From NCBI GenBank assembly GCA_004794655.1, contig SMMW01000622.1:7005501-7069500 (forward strand): DNA of 64,000 bases, given 5' to 3'. Below, piece by piece: positions 46,539-57,699 of the stretch. The stretch is from Marisa cornuarietis (lineage: Eukaryota > Mollusca > Gastropoda > Architaenioglossa > Ampullariidae). Made by a program: the position numbers and the translations under genes. Numbering within the stretch: position 1 is the stretch's first letter; each line of letters opens with the position of its first letter. Under the pieces are notes generated by a model. That model worked only from the letters and a program-made list of their open reading frames with translations. It was not told the DNA's origin and did not search any database.

Positions 46539-49500
46539 CAGAAACTGCAGACTTCCGTACATTCCGCTCTCGTCTTCCCCCATCTCGTTCAGTGGCAAAT
46601 TTAAGCCACTGTTTCATTTCCTGGTAGATGAGGTGGTTGGTAGGTGCATTAGCTGATTCAGTTCCAACACTTTGTTGCACAGCTCCTGAAGCATGCCAAA
46701 GCAGATCTACAGCATGAGTGATTTGAAAAGTTATTTTACTTGTAATTAATAATTCGTAACATTCATCATGAAGTACTTTAGTATGATCATTTCTTCCACC
46801 CAAGAACACAACTTCTTCTTATATCTTCAGTTATCCCACTCCTCATACATGTATATTTAGAAACAAAACAGTTTTGTACCAAGGTCAATTAGTCTTCTAA
46901 AGAAGTTTTGAGATGAATATGTAACTGAATGTATGTATAACTTTATAAACAATATAAGTATGAAGCATGTTACTGATGGTGGATATAGCATGTTAATGTA
47001 TTTTGTTGATCTGGCATACAGTGGGGTAAGAATGTATGAAGTAGCAGGTGTATTATCATAGATGAATCCTATTCTATTTGAACCACATGTGCATATCATG
47101 ATATAATAAAATACCTTTTATTAAGCTCACTCATTTCTTTCAAGATTTCAAACTAAGCTGAATTTCTAGGAAATGGGGGTAGATTACAAGCCACTGATCA
47201 TTCAGTAAACTAGGAGACAATTATTTAAATTAGCAGAGATTGCAATGGTCCAGAAAATAAAGCAGAAATTTGAACCGTTATGATGAGGTATCTGTCCATT
47301 CTGCAAATTCAAATGGCTAAAAGTGACAGGGTCAAAACACAGGAACACTTTAAAACAGTTATTGTACAAAACCTGAAAACACAACAAATTATTTTTATTA
47401 GTGAACAGTGGTTTTGAGATGATTAGTGAAATATGACCTCTAATGAAATGTAAAATAAATTTACACTCAGAAGTAAATACACAGTAACTGAAATCTTAAT
47501 CTGAACTTACGGCATATAACTGTTAAACAGTTGGTAAATGCTGAAAATGGTGTCTTTCCCCCTTTTCCTATCCAGTTAAGTTGTTTGGCAAATGAATCTG
47601 TCAAAATATTTGCCAAGATCCGTCTTGTGACATCTTTGTAGTTTCTTCCCCCCAAAGTAGAGAGCCTGCGCACCTGTAAAAAAGATGAAAATTTAGCGCA
47701 AGATCTTACAAAAGAATAACCCTCCTACACAAAATGTTTTGCTGAAATCCTGCATAAGAACAGACATTTTACTACTGTAGTGCCCACAAAATTCAAAGAG
47801 CTCAGAAACTAAGACCACTACATTTGTTGTATCCAGTTATGCATATAGAGCCCCAGACACACTTTATAAATCAAACCTAAGTAATGAGAAATCAGTTTGT
47901 CCTAGGTAGGCAGCAGTTTGTCGAGCATCCCAGTCATACACTTTTAAACTGAGAAGTTTACTAAGAAGTTTCCTGAATTCAGTTCACTGGATTTCTAAAC
48001 GTCACTGAAGAGCCATTTAAAATTGTAGATTGTAACAACTAACCATGGAAATTTGCAGTTTCTTGTCCTGGAGGTGGGCCTCTAAGGCTTGCAAATCTTC
48101 AGCACTGGTGATTGGTAATGCAGTAATGTCATCAAGCAAGTCATCAGCCGGTTGTTTGCTCTGTTCTTGTAGGGTAGCCACCATCAATTTTACTTCCTGC
48201 AGCTCCAACCTTATGCTTTTCAATTCCAGTTTTACCTCAGCCATCAGTCTCACAAAGCTTTCAACCTGATTCAGCCCTGAAATAGAAAAAGAAACACTTG
48301 AAAGCAAATATACAAAAACGGTAAAAAAGCCATTTAGTATTTCAAACTAAGCTTATGTAAGACAACAGTTACTTTTTTTTGGAGGGTGGTGGTATATTAA
48401 AATTCACTACTAAAAAAAAATGTAAACATTTTCTGGAAAGAAAAGACAAGCTGGTCACAAGCTGAAAACCACAAGAGAAAATAGGCTTGCTATTGTGAAA
48501 TTTTGGTAGCTTTAGTTAAAGCTACATGAACATAATACCTGTCAGCTGATCTAGTGGTAGCATCAGCTGGCTGTCTGGCTGTCCAAGGTGATGAGTTAGA
48601 CTGTGATGGGCCAGATATCTGCAGTGGTTGGATTCGTGACTTAAGCAAAGTAGGTGCTGGTGGAGGTGTTGGAGGATTTGGCAGATTTTTGGCTTTGAAG
48701 ATTCTGGCTTAAGAATTATGACAGACATCATCTTCCTCTTCATCCTCCTCATCTACAGCAGCTCTAAAGAGAGAAAAAGAATTAGTATTTAATAAGTGAC
48801 ACTTACACAGTTTGGATGAATTTGGAATTAAAGTCAAACTTTATTTCAAAACACCTCTTGCAGAATGTGCACCTGTTCACAGGGCTGACAGTTTTGTTTT
48901 TCCCTGGGACTCCGGTTTCCTCCATCCTCTGTGTATGGTGTAGGTGACGTGTCTTCTGCTTGAGCGAGAACATCAGGTACACATGATGACTACCTATAGC
49001 TTGTTTTTGTGCATCATTGTGTATACATGTGTAAAGAACTTTAAGCTCACCTTCAGTCGTTGTGGGTAAAGTACTATAAAGGAGAATGAATAAGTAAATA
49101 CTGCCAGTTGCTTCAGATTTCCCTATGCCATTCATTTAGCATGATTGAAAGGAATTGATATAATTCTGTATATGAAATGTGCAACATAATTGCAAGCACA
49201 ATTTATAATACCTCTTTTTCCTTTTACTTGATTGGGTCTTATCAAAGAAATCTTCTGCATCAGTCTCCAGGCTTGAACTGGGCATCCTCGGCATGCTGTC
49301 TTGCTATAAGATACGAATCTGAAACGCAAGCTGAAAAGCTCATCATCATTGATAACAACCACAGTACCTTTTGGTGAAAATGAATCTCCACCAATAGCAA
49401 TAGTAGAAAATGAATTGAGCTGGTGGTGTGTATAGTTTTGCGGATTCGTAGCATCTGCTATTATTTCTTTTGCACAGGCTACAACTTTCCTCCGTTTTGT

Positions 49501-49720
49501 CCAGTAGGAAGACATTCTGACCCGATTCTCACTATCTAAGTAATATATGGACATTAATGTGCTTGTGACATGTATGAAAGTACTATATTATTTGAAATCT
49601 TTAACTTTTCGGTACCTGTTGTCTGCACCCACACGAATTCACAGTCGTCAAACTGGCGCCAAAAGCACTTGGTCGAGTTATTTCCCTTGATCGTTTTAAA
49701 GGCAAAAACGTCATCGCTGA
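46498..49720 (-). pseudogene. DUF4806-domain protein gene, multi-exon, probably decayed
   Basis: The last three exons are sound. 48044-48276 gives a coiled coil (LNQVESFVRLMAEVKLELKS) and ITSAEDLQALEAHLQDKK. 47511-47673 gives VRRLSTLGGRNYKDVTRRIL and FAKQLNWIGKGGKTPFS. 46498-46685 gives EMKQWLKFATERDGGRRERN and then a stop. Their phases join and the order matches the DUF4806 family, whose function is unknown. Upstream exons are readable but damaged. 48539-48763 is Pro/Ser-rich (NLPNPPTPPPAPTLLKS) after an acidic run, but has an in-frame TAA and leaves the wrong phase for the next exon. 49212-49318 (SYLIARQHAEDAQF, then DAEDFFDKTQSSKRKK in another frame) needs a frameshift. 49368-49535 encodes RMSSYWTKRRKVVACAKEII. 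A first exon ending at 49616 (FDDCEFVWVQTT) has no clear start. Three lesions suggest a pseudogene; undetected extra splice sites are the alternative. AATAAA at 46491-46496 (minus) lies just past the stop. Confidence 0.7.
48868..48950 (+). mobile_element. SINE S1 body fragment
   Basis: CACCTGTTCACAGGGCTGAC and GGGACTCCGGTTTCCTCC match the body of the S1 family. It lies in an intron of the DUF4806 gene; the tRNA-like head is missing. Confidence 0.5.
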
Positions 49721-50149
49721 CCGCAAGCTAGTGTCGGACCATTTGTTTTCATAAATAGCATTGTATTTTTTATTCTTTATACGCTTCGGAAGTTTTCGGG
49801 TCTCCCACAATCTAACTGTGCATCTCTTTCGGATCGGATCGTACGTGTGTCGGGCCTTAGTTCGATGCGGACCAAATTTATCCGTTGTATTAACGTTGTA
49901 GGATAACCGCTAACCATTCATAACCAAAAAAACCAACAATAGCCCGTTATTTCAACGTTCACATGTTATCTGGGTTTGTTTCTGTGTACCTTTAAGATAG
50001 TGGGGTGGGATAAACTCACACTTCTCTGTCGCTTCAAAGCAATCAATATGATTGTAATGATAACTGCATGAGAACAGCTCAATAAGCAAGGCCAAACATA
50101 AAAACCAAGGTAAATACCCGATTATTGTTCGTTTAATTTCATATTAGTT

Positions 50150-50320
50150 GTTGTTGTTTATTTAGTTGGAAAGTGCTTCCACCTTGCGGTGATTTCGCAC
50201 TATGGGGGGGAAAGGGAGGGGGGAGGAAACCGGAGTACCCGGAGAAAACCCCCGCCGCCCAGCCCTGCGAACAGGTGTCACATACAAAGAGTGTCCCGAG
50301 ACGAGATCTGAACCCTGATC
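50150..50320 (-). mobile_element. tRNA-derived SINE, family S1, 5'-truncated
   Basis: The minus strand holds GGTTCAGATCTCGTCTCGGG (B box), the S1 body and the GCAAGGTGGAAGCACTTTCC end, then an AACAAC-type tail. The A box half is missing. Confidence 0.8.
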
Positions 50321-50324
50321 TTTT

Positions 50325-51973
50325 CATATTACGTTCTCAATACCCCTTATGGGACGGCGAAAAGGATAAAGAGAGTGATTTACCGCTCTTCAGAAATTTG
50401 ACCTTTTCAATCATTCTCGATCGATCTCATAAGTTTCAGACTTCTGTCCGAACATAAAAGCCCAGACTTGCATATCTATCATGTATGGATGTTTGTTATA
50501 CACGAAAAGACCCCATATTATAATAGAGTCGTTGATAGAAGTGCGTAATCATTCTTTTCTCTTTTTTTCGAATCAAGGGACGCTACTCTCCCGTTAGTTC
50601 TCGAGTGTTCTGGAGGCTGCGCATAACGTGAAATACACTTTCGTCATCTTTACAACAGAGGAACTACTTCGGTAAAAGGGCTTTTGGCTAATTATCGTCA
50701 TTCCGGCCGCAGTGTGAAAGGTCAGTGTGCAAAAATCAACAGATTAGTTTTTGAAATAAAATTTAGAAGTAGCATGTAGATATCATCAAATGACCAAATT
50801 GTCCAAACTTTTTAAAGAACGCCTTGGTTTTCAAGTCCTTGGTTACGTAATTGTTTTGTTCAAAGACCCAACTCAGTCTTTTAAGATTCTTTTCGAATCC
50901 ATTACAGTTTATTTTTTAAAATAGTACTGTTGATTATACTGTGAATATAAAAGTAATTAGTCCATTACGCTGAGTGATGAATGCTGATTAATTCTTTTCT
51001 CGATGTCGGCTCATTAGTCAGTAACCAGTATTTTAATTTTGTTGTTTTCCTGATTTCCAACTGTTTTAAAATGCGATATAAAGAAGTGTCGCACTAAATT
51101 AGTATGCATTGTACCATGTATTTTGTATACTGGTAAATAAAGGAAAGTTAAAGAAGCAATTGAAGTTATGGCTGTGGTTACATCAGATCATAGATCTGCC
51201 AACGAAACAAACAATTTTGCTTCACACTCAGAGAACATATCTCACAATAGCACATAGAGACTATTTCATTTAAAGCAATTTTTAAGCTTTTGTATTTATT
51301 TATTCTCTAGTTTGGAGTTTCTTTTTAAAGGTATATGGAATATTTGCAGACATTTGGTTACCCTCAAACAGGTGTCGCTGTTTGAGTATTCATTTAACCC
51401 GAAGCACTCCGTCTCCATATTTTTGTCTGTTGTTATTAGACTGCCAAGTTGTATAAATTCATGGACTTTCTTCATAGCTTTTTAGAAATAAGCAGTGGAG
51501 TTTTCATATGTGTAGTGTACAAACAGTGTATATAGCTCAATCCTTGGTAATATTTGACATTAATAACTACTTGTGTCATCAGTTATTGATCTATCTTTTA
51601 GGCCCAGGTCTATTTAGTTTTTATTGTTTGGACGATATGGTCTTACTTAGGATGATATGGTTTTTGCTGACTCAAGCAGTAGGACGTTATGGCTTTTTGG
51701 GGTGAAATGACTGGCCCCCATGTGTGTGTGTGTGTGCATGTTTGTGTATATATGAGTGAGTGAGAAAGAGGGAGAGAGAAAGATGCCCCTTCCAGCCCAT
51801 GTTCTGTTGCTTGATCTGAGTTTGTGAGAGAAAGATCAGTATACATGAGAGAGATCAGAAACAGAGCGAAAAGTTGATTTTAGTCAGTCACTTTCTGCAC
51901 AATTATTAATTATTATATTATATTATTAATGATTATATTATATTTATATATATATATTTATATGTCTTTTCAG
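50325..51973. other. Region upstream of GHITM
   Basis: This should hold the GHITM promoter and one or more 5' non-coding exons, because the coding start is preceded by a splice acceptor at 51973. A plausible non-coding exon ends at about 50671 (CTACTTCG followed by GTAAAAG), but this is a guess. A (GT)n run lies at 51721-51737. Confidence 0.35.
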
Positions 51974-51985
51974 GACAACCTGAAA

Positions 51986-54900
51986 ATGCTTGCTGCACGT
52001 GCAGCACGCTGTTGCTCCCTACCATTAACTACCTTTGTAACAACTTTAGGCAAGTCCAGTGTCACAGGAGTAGTTCCCAAACAACCATTTCTCACTGTAC
52101 GCATACAGTTGTATGCATCAGAGTCCAGACATGCAGTCAGACGGCAAGTTACTCGGGTCAAGACCCTAAAAGAGCGTCTTCTTGCACCTGCAGGAGATTC
52201 AGGTAAGGTCACAGACCCAGTAATATGCTTCTTAGGCATTTATGTAACTGATTGTTTTTCTTTAAAATCTGGTTACAAATCTTCCTTGTGTGACGTAAGT
52301 ATGTTGATCTGCATCTGTGTTAGTGGGACAAAAATTCTGCTTATAGTATTAGAAAGTGGTGCTTTAGCTGGGCATATATTTTCAGCATTTGGTGTTGGAA
52401 GAGGATTTGCAATTGGTGCTTCAGCTTTGGGCCTTGGAGCACTTGCCTACTATGGCTTTGGTCTGTCCAATGAAGCAGGTGCCATTGACCGATCTGTGTA
52501 AGCTATGATTTACTATTTCATGTCATTTCATCATATTTTATCCTTAGATGCTAGTTCAAATGAAGAAGTATTGCTACATGAATTTAGTTGCATTGATTAC
52601 TAAAAACAACCATTCCCAAAAATCACTGGTTTGCAAAATGTTTACCTTCTGTTCACATCATACTTAATTTTTAAAAACACGTTTAATTGCAGAATGTGGT
52701 CAGAAGAAGTTAAGCGCAGGATCCATTCAACATACATGTATTTTGGTGGCAGCATTGTTGTAACTGCCATATCTGCGTTTGCAATCAGTCGAAGTCCATC
52801 TCTTCTTCACTTAATGATGAGAAATTCCTGGCTTGTATGTTGTCACATAAGTTTCTGATAGATGTTTTTGTTCTGTGTTTTCTAGCTACATATTCAGCTC
52901 ATATTGTACATTCATTACAGTTGTTTTAGTAACGTTTGCTATGACAGTGGTTGCCAGTGAAACCAATAAGATGCTTATTTTATTCAAATGTTCACTTTCT
53001 ATTGTACTTGTATACTGTCAGAGCTTCACATCTTCAGACAAAATAATAAACATCGCATATGCATAAATGCTGATACTACGAATTAAAGAGTTGTCAGATG
53101 TGTTATAGCAACAAGCCCTTTGAGAACTTAATTTGTTCTAACACATTTAAGAGAAGCTTTCTCCCATTTTATTAACTCCCTGTGTACAACAGTGTTTGCA
53201 CTTAGGGCAGCGTTTCTCAACCTTTTACTTGTGACGCCCCCCCAGACGAATAAAGGTACGTCCGCGCGCCCCCCTTAGCCACTAATACCTATATGATATA
53301 AGAAAATGACCGCCTTTGCGGCCCCCTTTTCAGCAGCTTGCGCCCCCCTTGGGGGGCGCGCCCCCCAGGTTGAGAACCGCGGACTTAGGGTTAAACAGTA
53401 GTTGTGTTCTTTCAAAGTATGATTTTTTTTCCTTTTAAATATTTCTTTCTATTCTTTGTTGCAGTCTGTTATAGCAACTTTTGCAGCAATGATTGGATCT
53501 GGCATCATTGTTCGGTCAATCCCTTATAAGGAGGGTTTTGGCGCCAAGAAACTTGCATGGCTTGTGCACTGTGGCATCATGGGAGGGGTTATTGCACCAC
53601 TGTGCTTCTTGGGAGGTCCTTTGTTAATCAGAGCAGCCTGGTACACAGCTGGTGTGGCTGGAGGTATAGTTACATTTGTTTCTTAGTTGTTACATTCTGA
53701 TTTTAAGGGTCGGTGACACATAGCTAAAGAATCTGGAATACTGGATATATCTCTGTATTTATTGTTTTCAACATTAGTCTGTTTCCTATTTTTTTGAAAC
53801 ACCATTGATATAGCTTTTGTTGCTGGGACACCATAAAACAACCAATCAAGTCTGATACACACTTCTTTGCTTTTATGCTGAGCTATTTGCTTGTTTCTGG
53901 GCAGTTTCGTGGCACAACAGTTAGTGCCTGTCGCCAATACAGTGAAGGTTGGCTGTCCTGTGTTTAGCTCGTGTCTCTAGCACGCTGTTCTTTCTCTGCA
54001 CGTGGGATCTGTTTACAGGGTTGGCTGCCTGATATAGCCTTAGTTGTTGGCTCGGCATAAAACACCAGTTGCCCCCATCTCCCTATGATATCATTTTTTG
54101 CAGAAGATTATAGCAGTCTAAACAATTCATGAAGCACTCGACCATGATGATAAATGTAAGCAAATAAATCTGGAACCTACAAAGGATGATGAAAAGTTGA
54201 AATTGTGTCGAAAGTATCATATGGGTGGCTTCCCTTTCTAGGTTTGTGAACTTAATAAAATTTTTTCAAAGAGGCATTTTGAAGACAACCCTATAAGCAA
54301 AAAAAAAGAAAAAAAATTTGCATATATGTGATCCTTTTTTAAGTAAAAAATTGATATGGATAGGAGCATTTGTAGCCTTGATGAAATTTTTTTTTATTAT
54401 TATTATCATTATCTGTAACACATTATGAGCTTACCCACATGGCTGGGATACGGTGCTTTTAAGTGTACTTTATTGTTATCTCGGCATAAAACACCAACCT
54501 ACCACCACCACCACCACAGGGATATTAAAGTTATTTGATCACCATCCCTGATAAGTTGGATACCACAATTTGCAGAGCAGCTGCTAGGTGGGCAGGGGGA
54601 GTATTCCAACAACAGATCCCACCTAGTCTTCAGCCAGTATTGTTCTGCTCCGCAGTCAAGCGCATTTAGCCACTAGGGCATGTGTCATTGAAAGAAAAGA
54701 ATTATTTAATTTCTTATTCTCATTTAATAATATATATTATTCGGTCAAAATAAGAGGTTATTATCATGACATAAGCCATCCTTAAACGCTGTTTTTTCTT
54801 TTCTTTTTTTTTTTAAATTTTGTCTTGTATCAAAGTTTATGATTTTTACTTTTTTCTTCCATTACCTAGCAGGGGAATGGGGGGTCATGTTTCATGGTTC

Positions 54901-56761
54901 TTTCAAAAATGTTCATGGCATATCCTTTACAGCTTTCACTGTTTTCAGTTATTGTGCAACTTTTGCCTTTTATGTTTGTTATGTAAGTAGATTAGACCAC
55001 TATATAAATGTAATTTATTACTATTAATAATAATAATCAGCCTACAATTAATTTCTGAACACCATTTAAACTATATTGACCTCTGAGATGCTCTAACTCC
55101 TTAAACAGAGAAATCTCTTGATAACTGTTTGCATCTTGTAGGTTTATCCATACTGGCTGCATGTGCCCCCAGTGAAAAGTTCCTCTACATGGGTGGCCCT
55201 TTGGCTCTAGGCTTGGGTGTTGTTTTGGCTTCATCAATTGGTGAGTGTCATGTTAAATCCTTTTTGTTCCTCAATCTCCAGGAATTTCTCAGACTTAAGA
55301 AACACATTTCTTTATTTGTCATTAAAACATTGTTTGATGCTTATGTTACTTTATCCCTGACATACAGTTTTATTTATTCATTCTGACTCACCATTTTCCA
55401 GTATGGAAGGTACAAAGTGTAAGGCTCAAGCCAAGGACACATTGCAAAACGTTTTATTTTTTTTCAGTTAACACCATTGTGTACAAAGAATTTAGCAGTT
55501 CTGAAATAAAGGTAGCATATAGAATAATAGTAATCATCGTTAATAAAAAATAAACCTTTTATTAGAATATATTCTTGTTACAACATTCTGCAAAGATTAT
55601 AAACTGTGAAGCACACCTTTCAGCTGTTTAGGTTTTGTCTGATATTTTTGGTTTTAAGTATTGTTCAGGCAAAAACAAATGCTTTAGCACCCTTTGATGT
55701 TGGCAAATATAAACTCTCAGCACAGTAATGAGTGAGCTGATGGAGGTGGCATCCATCCAGAAGGACTTATCTTTAAGACATGAATTTTACAGCTTATGTT
55801 TTTTATCATTTATATTTTTTAATTTGACACTAACGATTTTCTTGTACTTGCTATTTTAACTATAATTTCTTGTGTTCTAAGACTAAGGTTTTTCACTGAC
55901 CTGTGGTCCTCATCATAGCAAGTCAAACGACTATATATAAAAATTACATTTAACAATTACTTAAAATTTTCGTTTGCGTATTTCAACTATGCATAACATT
56001 TTCATTTCAGGTACATTCTTCTTGCCACCCACTACAGCAGTTGGAGCAGGCCTGTATTCCATCAGCATCTATGGTGGTTTGGTTCTCTTTGGCTTGTTTC
56101 TTCTCTACGACACACAGCATATCATTCGAAATGCTGAATATTACCCTGTCCTTGCCCAACGACCTTATGATCCCATTAATGAGTAAGATATTTTATTGTT
56201 TTGAAAGCGCTGTTTACTGAACCAGAAAATCCTTTGTTCAAACATTGGGAAAGCCGGGGGATTCTGACATAAATTTCTTTGCGTTAGAATTAGCATTAGA
56301 GTAAAGATTTTAACTGATAGGGGCTTGGAGATCAGTTTTCAAACTAGAAAGACTAGTTTTAGGATATGTTACTTTTAAATATCGTGCCTGGTGTAAGGAT
56401 GAGAATTTGTCATTGCTCAGGGATCATACGATATCCATGGGTATCTTCCCTTGTAATGCAGCCAACCCACTCCCCTATCCCCATCCAGCTCATTTGTTAA
56501 AGACAGTGGCCCTTTCTTTGATGCACACACAGTAAAGTTGGAACATGCAGTGTTTGAAACTGTTAGTGAGGGTTTTTTTCCCTTTTGTCATTTTCTAAGC
56601 TAATTTTTTTAATACATCAATAATAAAAACTGCTAACAAAATGTGAAACTTTTATTTTTTTTAATGTCTGCAGGAGTATTGGCATCTATCTGGACACACT
56701 AAACATCTTCATTAGGATTGCCTTGGCTCTGTCTGGAGGAGGAGGCAACAAAAGAAAGTAA
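51986..56761 (+). CDS. GHITM: GHITM / TMBIM5 (MICS1), mitochondrial Bax-inhibitor-1 family protein
   Basis: Seven coding exons with GT-AG borders and closing phases: 51986-52202, 52386-52497, 52693-52834, 53465-53663, 55142-55240, 56011-56182 and 56674-56761; 342 codons against about 345 in human. The Met at 51986 is chosen because it opens an Arg/Ala-rich mitochondrial presequence (MLAARAARCCSLPLTT) and follows the acceptor TCTTTTCAG. Conserved blocks are YYGFGLSNEAGAI (about 95-107), RRIHSTYMYFGGSI, LMMRNSW, ATFAAMIGSGIIVRSIPY, APLCFLGGPLLIRAAWYTAG, APSEKFLYMGGPL, FLPPTTAVGAGLYSISIYGG, LFLLYDTQHIIRNAE (Asp290 of the BI-1 core) and YLDTLNIFIRIA. The family forms multi-pass inner-membrane proteins that maintain cristae and act in mitochondrial cation exchange. 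Two transposons (53208 and about 53895) sit in introns. AATAAA at 57075 is a candidate 3' end. No lesion seen. Confidence 0.96.
53208..53382. mobile_element. SPIN-like hAT MITE in GHITM intron
   Basis: A 175-base element with ends CAGCGTTTCTCAACCTTTT and CAGGTTGAGAACCGCGG, matching at about 14 of 16 terminal positions. It is flanked by a perfect 8-bp duplication ACTTAGGG (53200-53207 and 53383-53390). The interior is GC-rich and foldback-like (GGGGGGCGCGCCCCCC). The termini have the CAG(C/T)GGTTCTCAACCT form of SPIN/Charlie-type hAT elements. It lies between coding exons 3 and 4. Confidence 0.9.
53895..54085 (+). mobile_element. tRNA-derived SINE, family S2
   Basis: Plus strand: TCGTGGCACAACAGTTAGTGC (A box region), GTGTTTAGCTCGTGTC (B box region), CACGCTGTTCTTTCTCTGCA, ATCTGTTTACAGGGTTGGCT and an end GGCATAAAACACCA. 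It is closely similar to 25087-25263 and lies in GHITM intron 4. A second piece of its 3' end (CTCGGCATAAAACACCAAC) is at about 54480. Confidence 0.8.
54540..54685 (-). mobile_element. Possible degenerate tRNA-derived SINE
   Basis: The minus strand shows CCCTAGTGGCTAAATGCGC, resembling an A box, then ACTAGGTGGGATC where a B box would be. The body is not shared with the other SINEs here. Weak. Confidence 0.35.
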
Positions 56762-57074
56762 AAAATGAATTCCAGAGGCTCTTGGACAGTACCGACACAG
56801 ATGCATCCCAATATGTTGATTTTTCTTTCCTGTATAAAGGAGTTTTAAAAAACAGAGTGTTTAGATATGATGTATAAAAACAAACTTTTAGAAATAGCAC
56901 CTTCCTTAAAGTGCCCAAAGTGGGAAAAACGTGTTAATCTGACTCACAGTAGGTCTCAGCAGATGCCAGGACTTTCTCAGAAAGCTTCCAAAACAGTCTT
57001 GCACAATTGGTCATAAGCTTTATTGTGAAAGTACTTTGCTGAAACAAAGAAGCTTTTCCACAAATTGTTTTAAA

Positions 57075-57080
57075 AATAAA
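57075..57080 (+). promoter_or_regulatory. Candidate GHITM poly(A) signal
   Basis: AATAAA about 315 bases after the GHITM stop. Further AATAAA copies at 57659 and 57672 are alternatives; the sequence alone cannot choose between them. Confidence 0.4.
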
Positions 57081-57699
57081 ATCTTTCATAGATTATAGAC
57101 AGAAGAGCAGTTCTAAGCAGCCATTAGACAGAGAGCAGCAAGAAGATAATGGCCCCTTCTTTGGTGTCTGTTTATCAGTATACAGGATTTTGACACTGTT
57201 TTTACAGGTCTCTTGCTTTTCTAATATGGTCAACTTACAAGATTGCTAACTTATTTTGGTACCATTGCTAATGTGATAAGTGCTTGATATAATGTAATAT
57301 TTTTGAGTCGATACCTTCTTGATTGTTGATTGCTTATGTGGACCATGTAACTGGATAAATAACAATTTTGCAGATGAAAAACTTTGAGTGCAAACCAGGG
57401 TTTTTACAATTTTTCTGAGTAAACATGTACATAACAAACAAACCTATCAAGCATGGTTAAAATTTAATTCCTTTTGATCCAGCCGCCAGGCTGTAATTTT
57501 GACTGTACATAGCAGCCATTTGTAGTGGACCCCTAACTATGAATTAAAGACCTACCAGAACCACTAAGGTTTTGTATTTCTTATTTCATGACTGCATCAT
57601 CTAGTAGTTAAAAATAATGGTCATCATTTGTGTGTGGTCTTAGGAAATGGGAAACCACAATAAAAACGACTAATAAAATTACAAGAATAATTAAAAAAA

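Larger units (their letters stand above)
45593..49974 (-). mobile_element. TIR-bounded 4.4 kb DNA element carrying a DUF4806 gene
   Basis: The left end CCCAGATAACATG is the exact inverse complement of the right end CATGTTATCTGGG (13 of 13). Palindromic AACGTT motifs crowd the left 240 bases (eight) and recur at the right end (two), as expected for subterminal protein-binding sites. The flanking bases are TTT on both sides, a possible 3-bp target duplication. The only protein code seen inside is the spliced DUF4806-type gene on the minus strand. No recognisable DDE, RNase H or tyrosine recombinase domain is present, so the element is either non-autonomous or mobilised by an enzyme I cannot recognise. 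The superfamily is unresolved. Confidence 0.7.
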
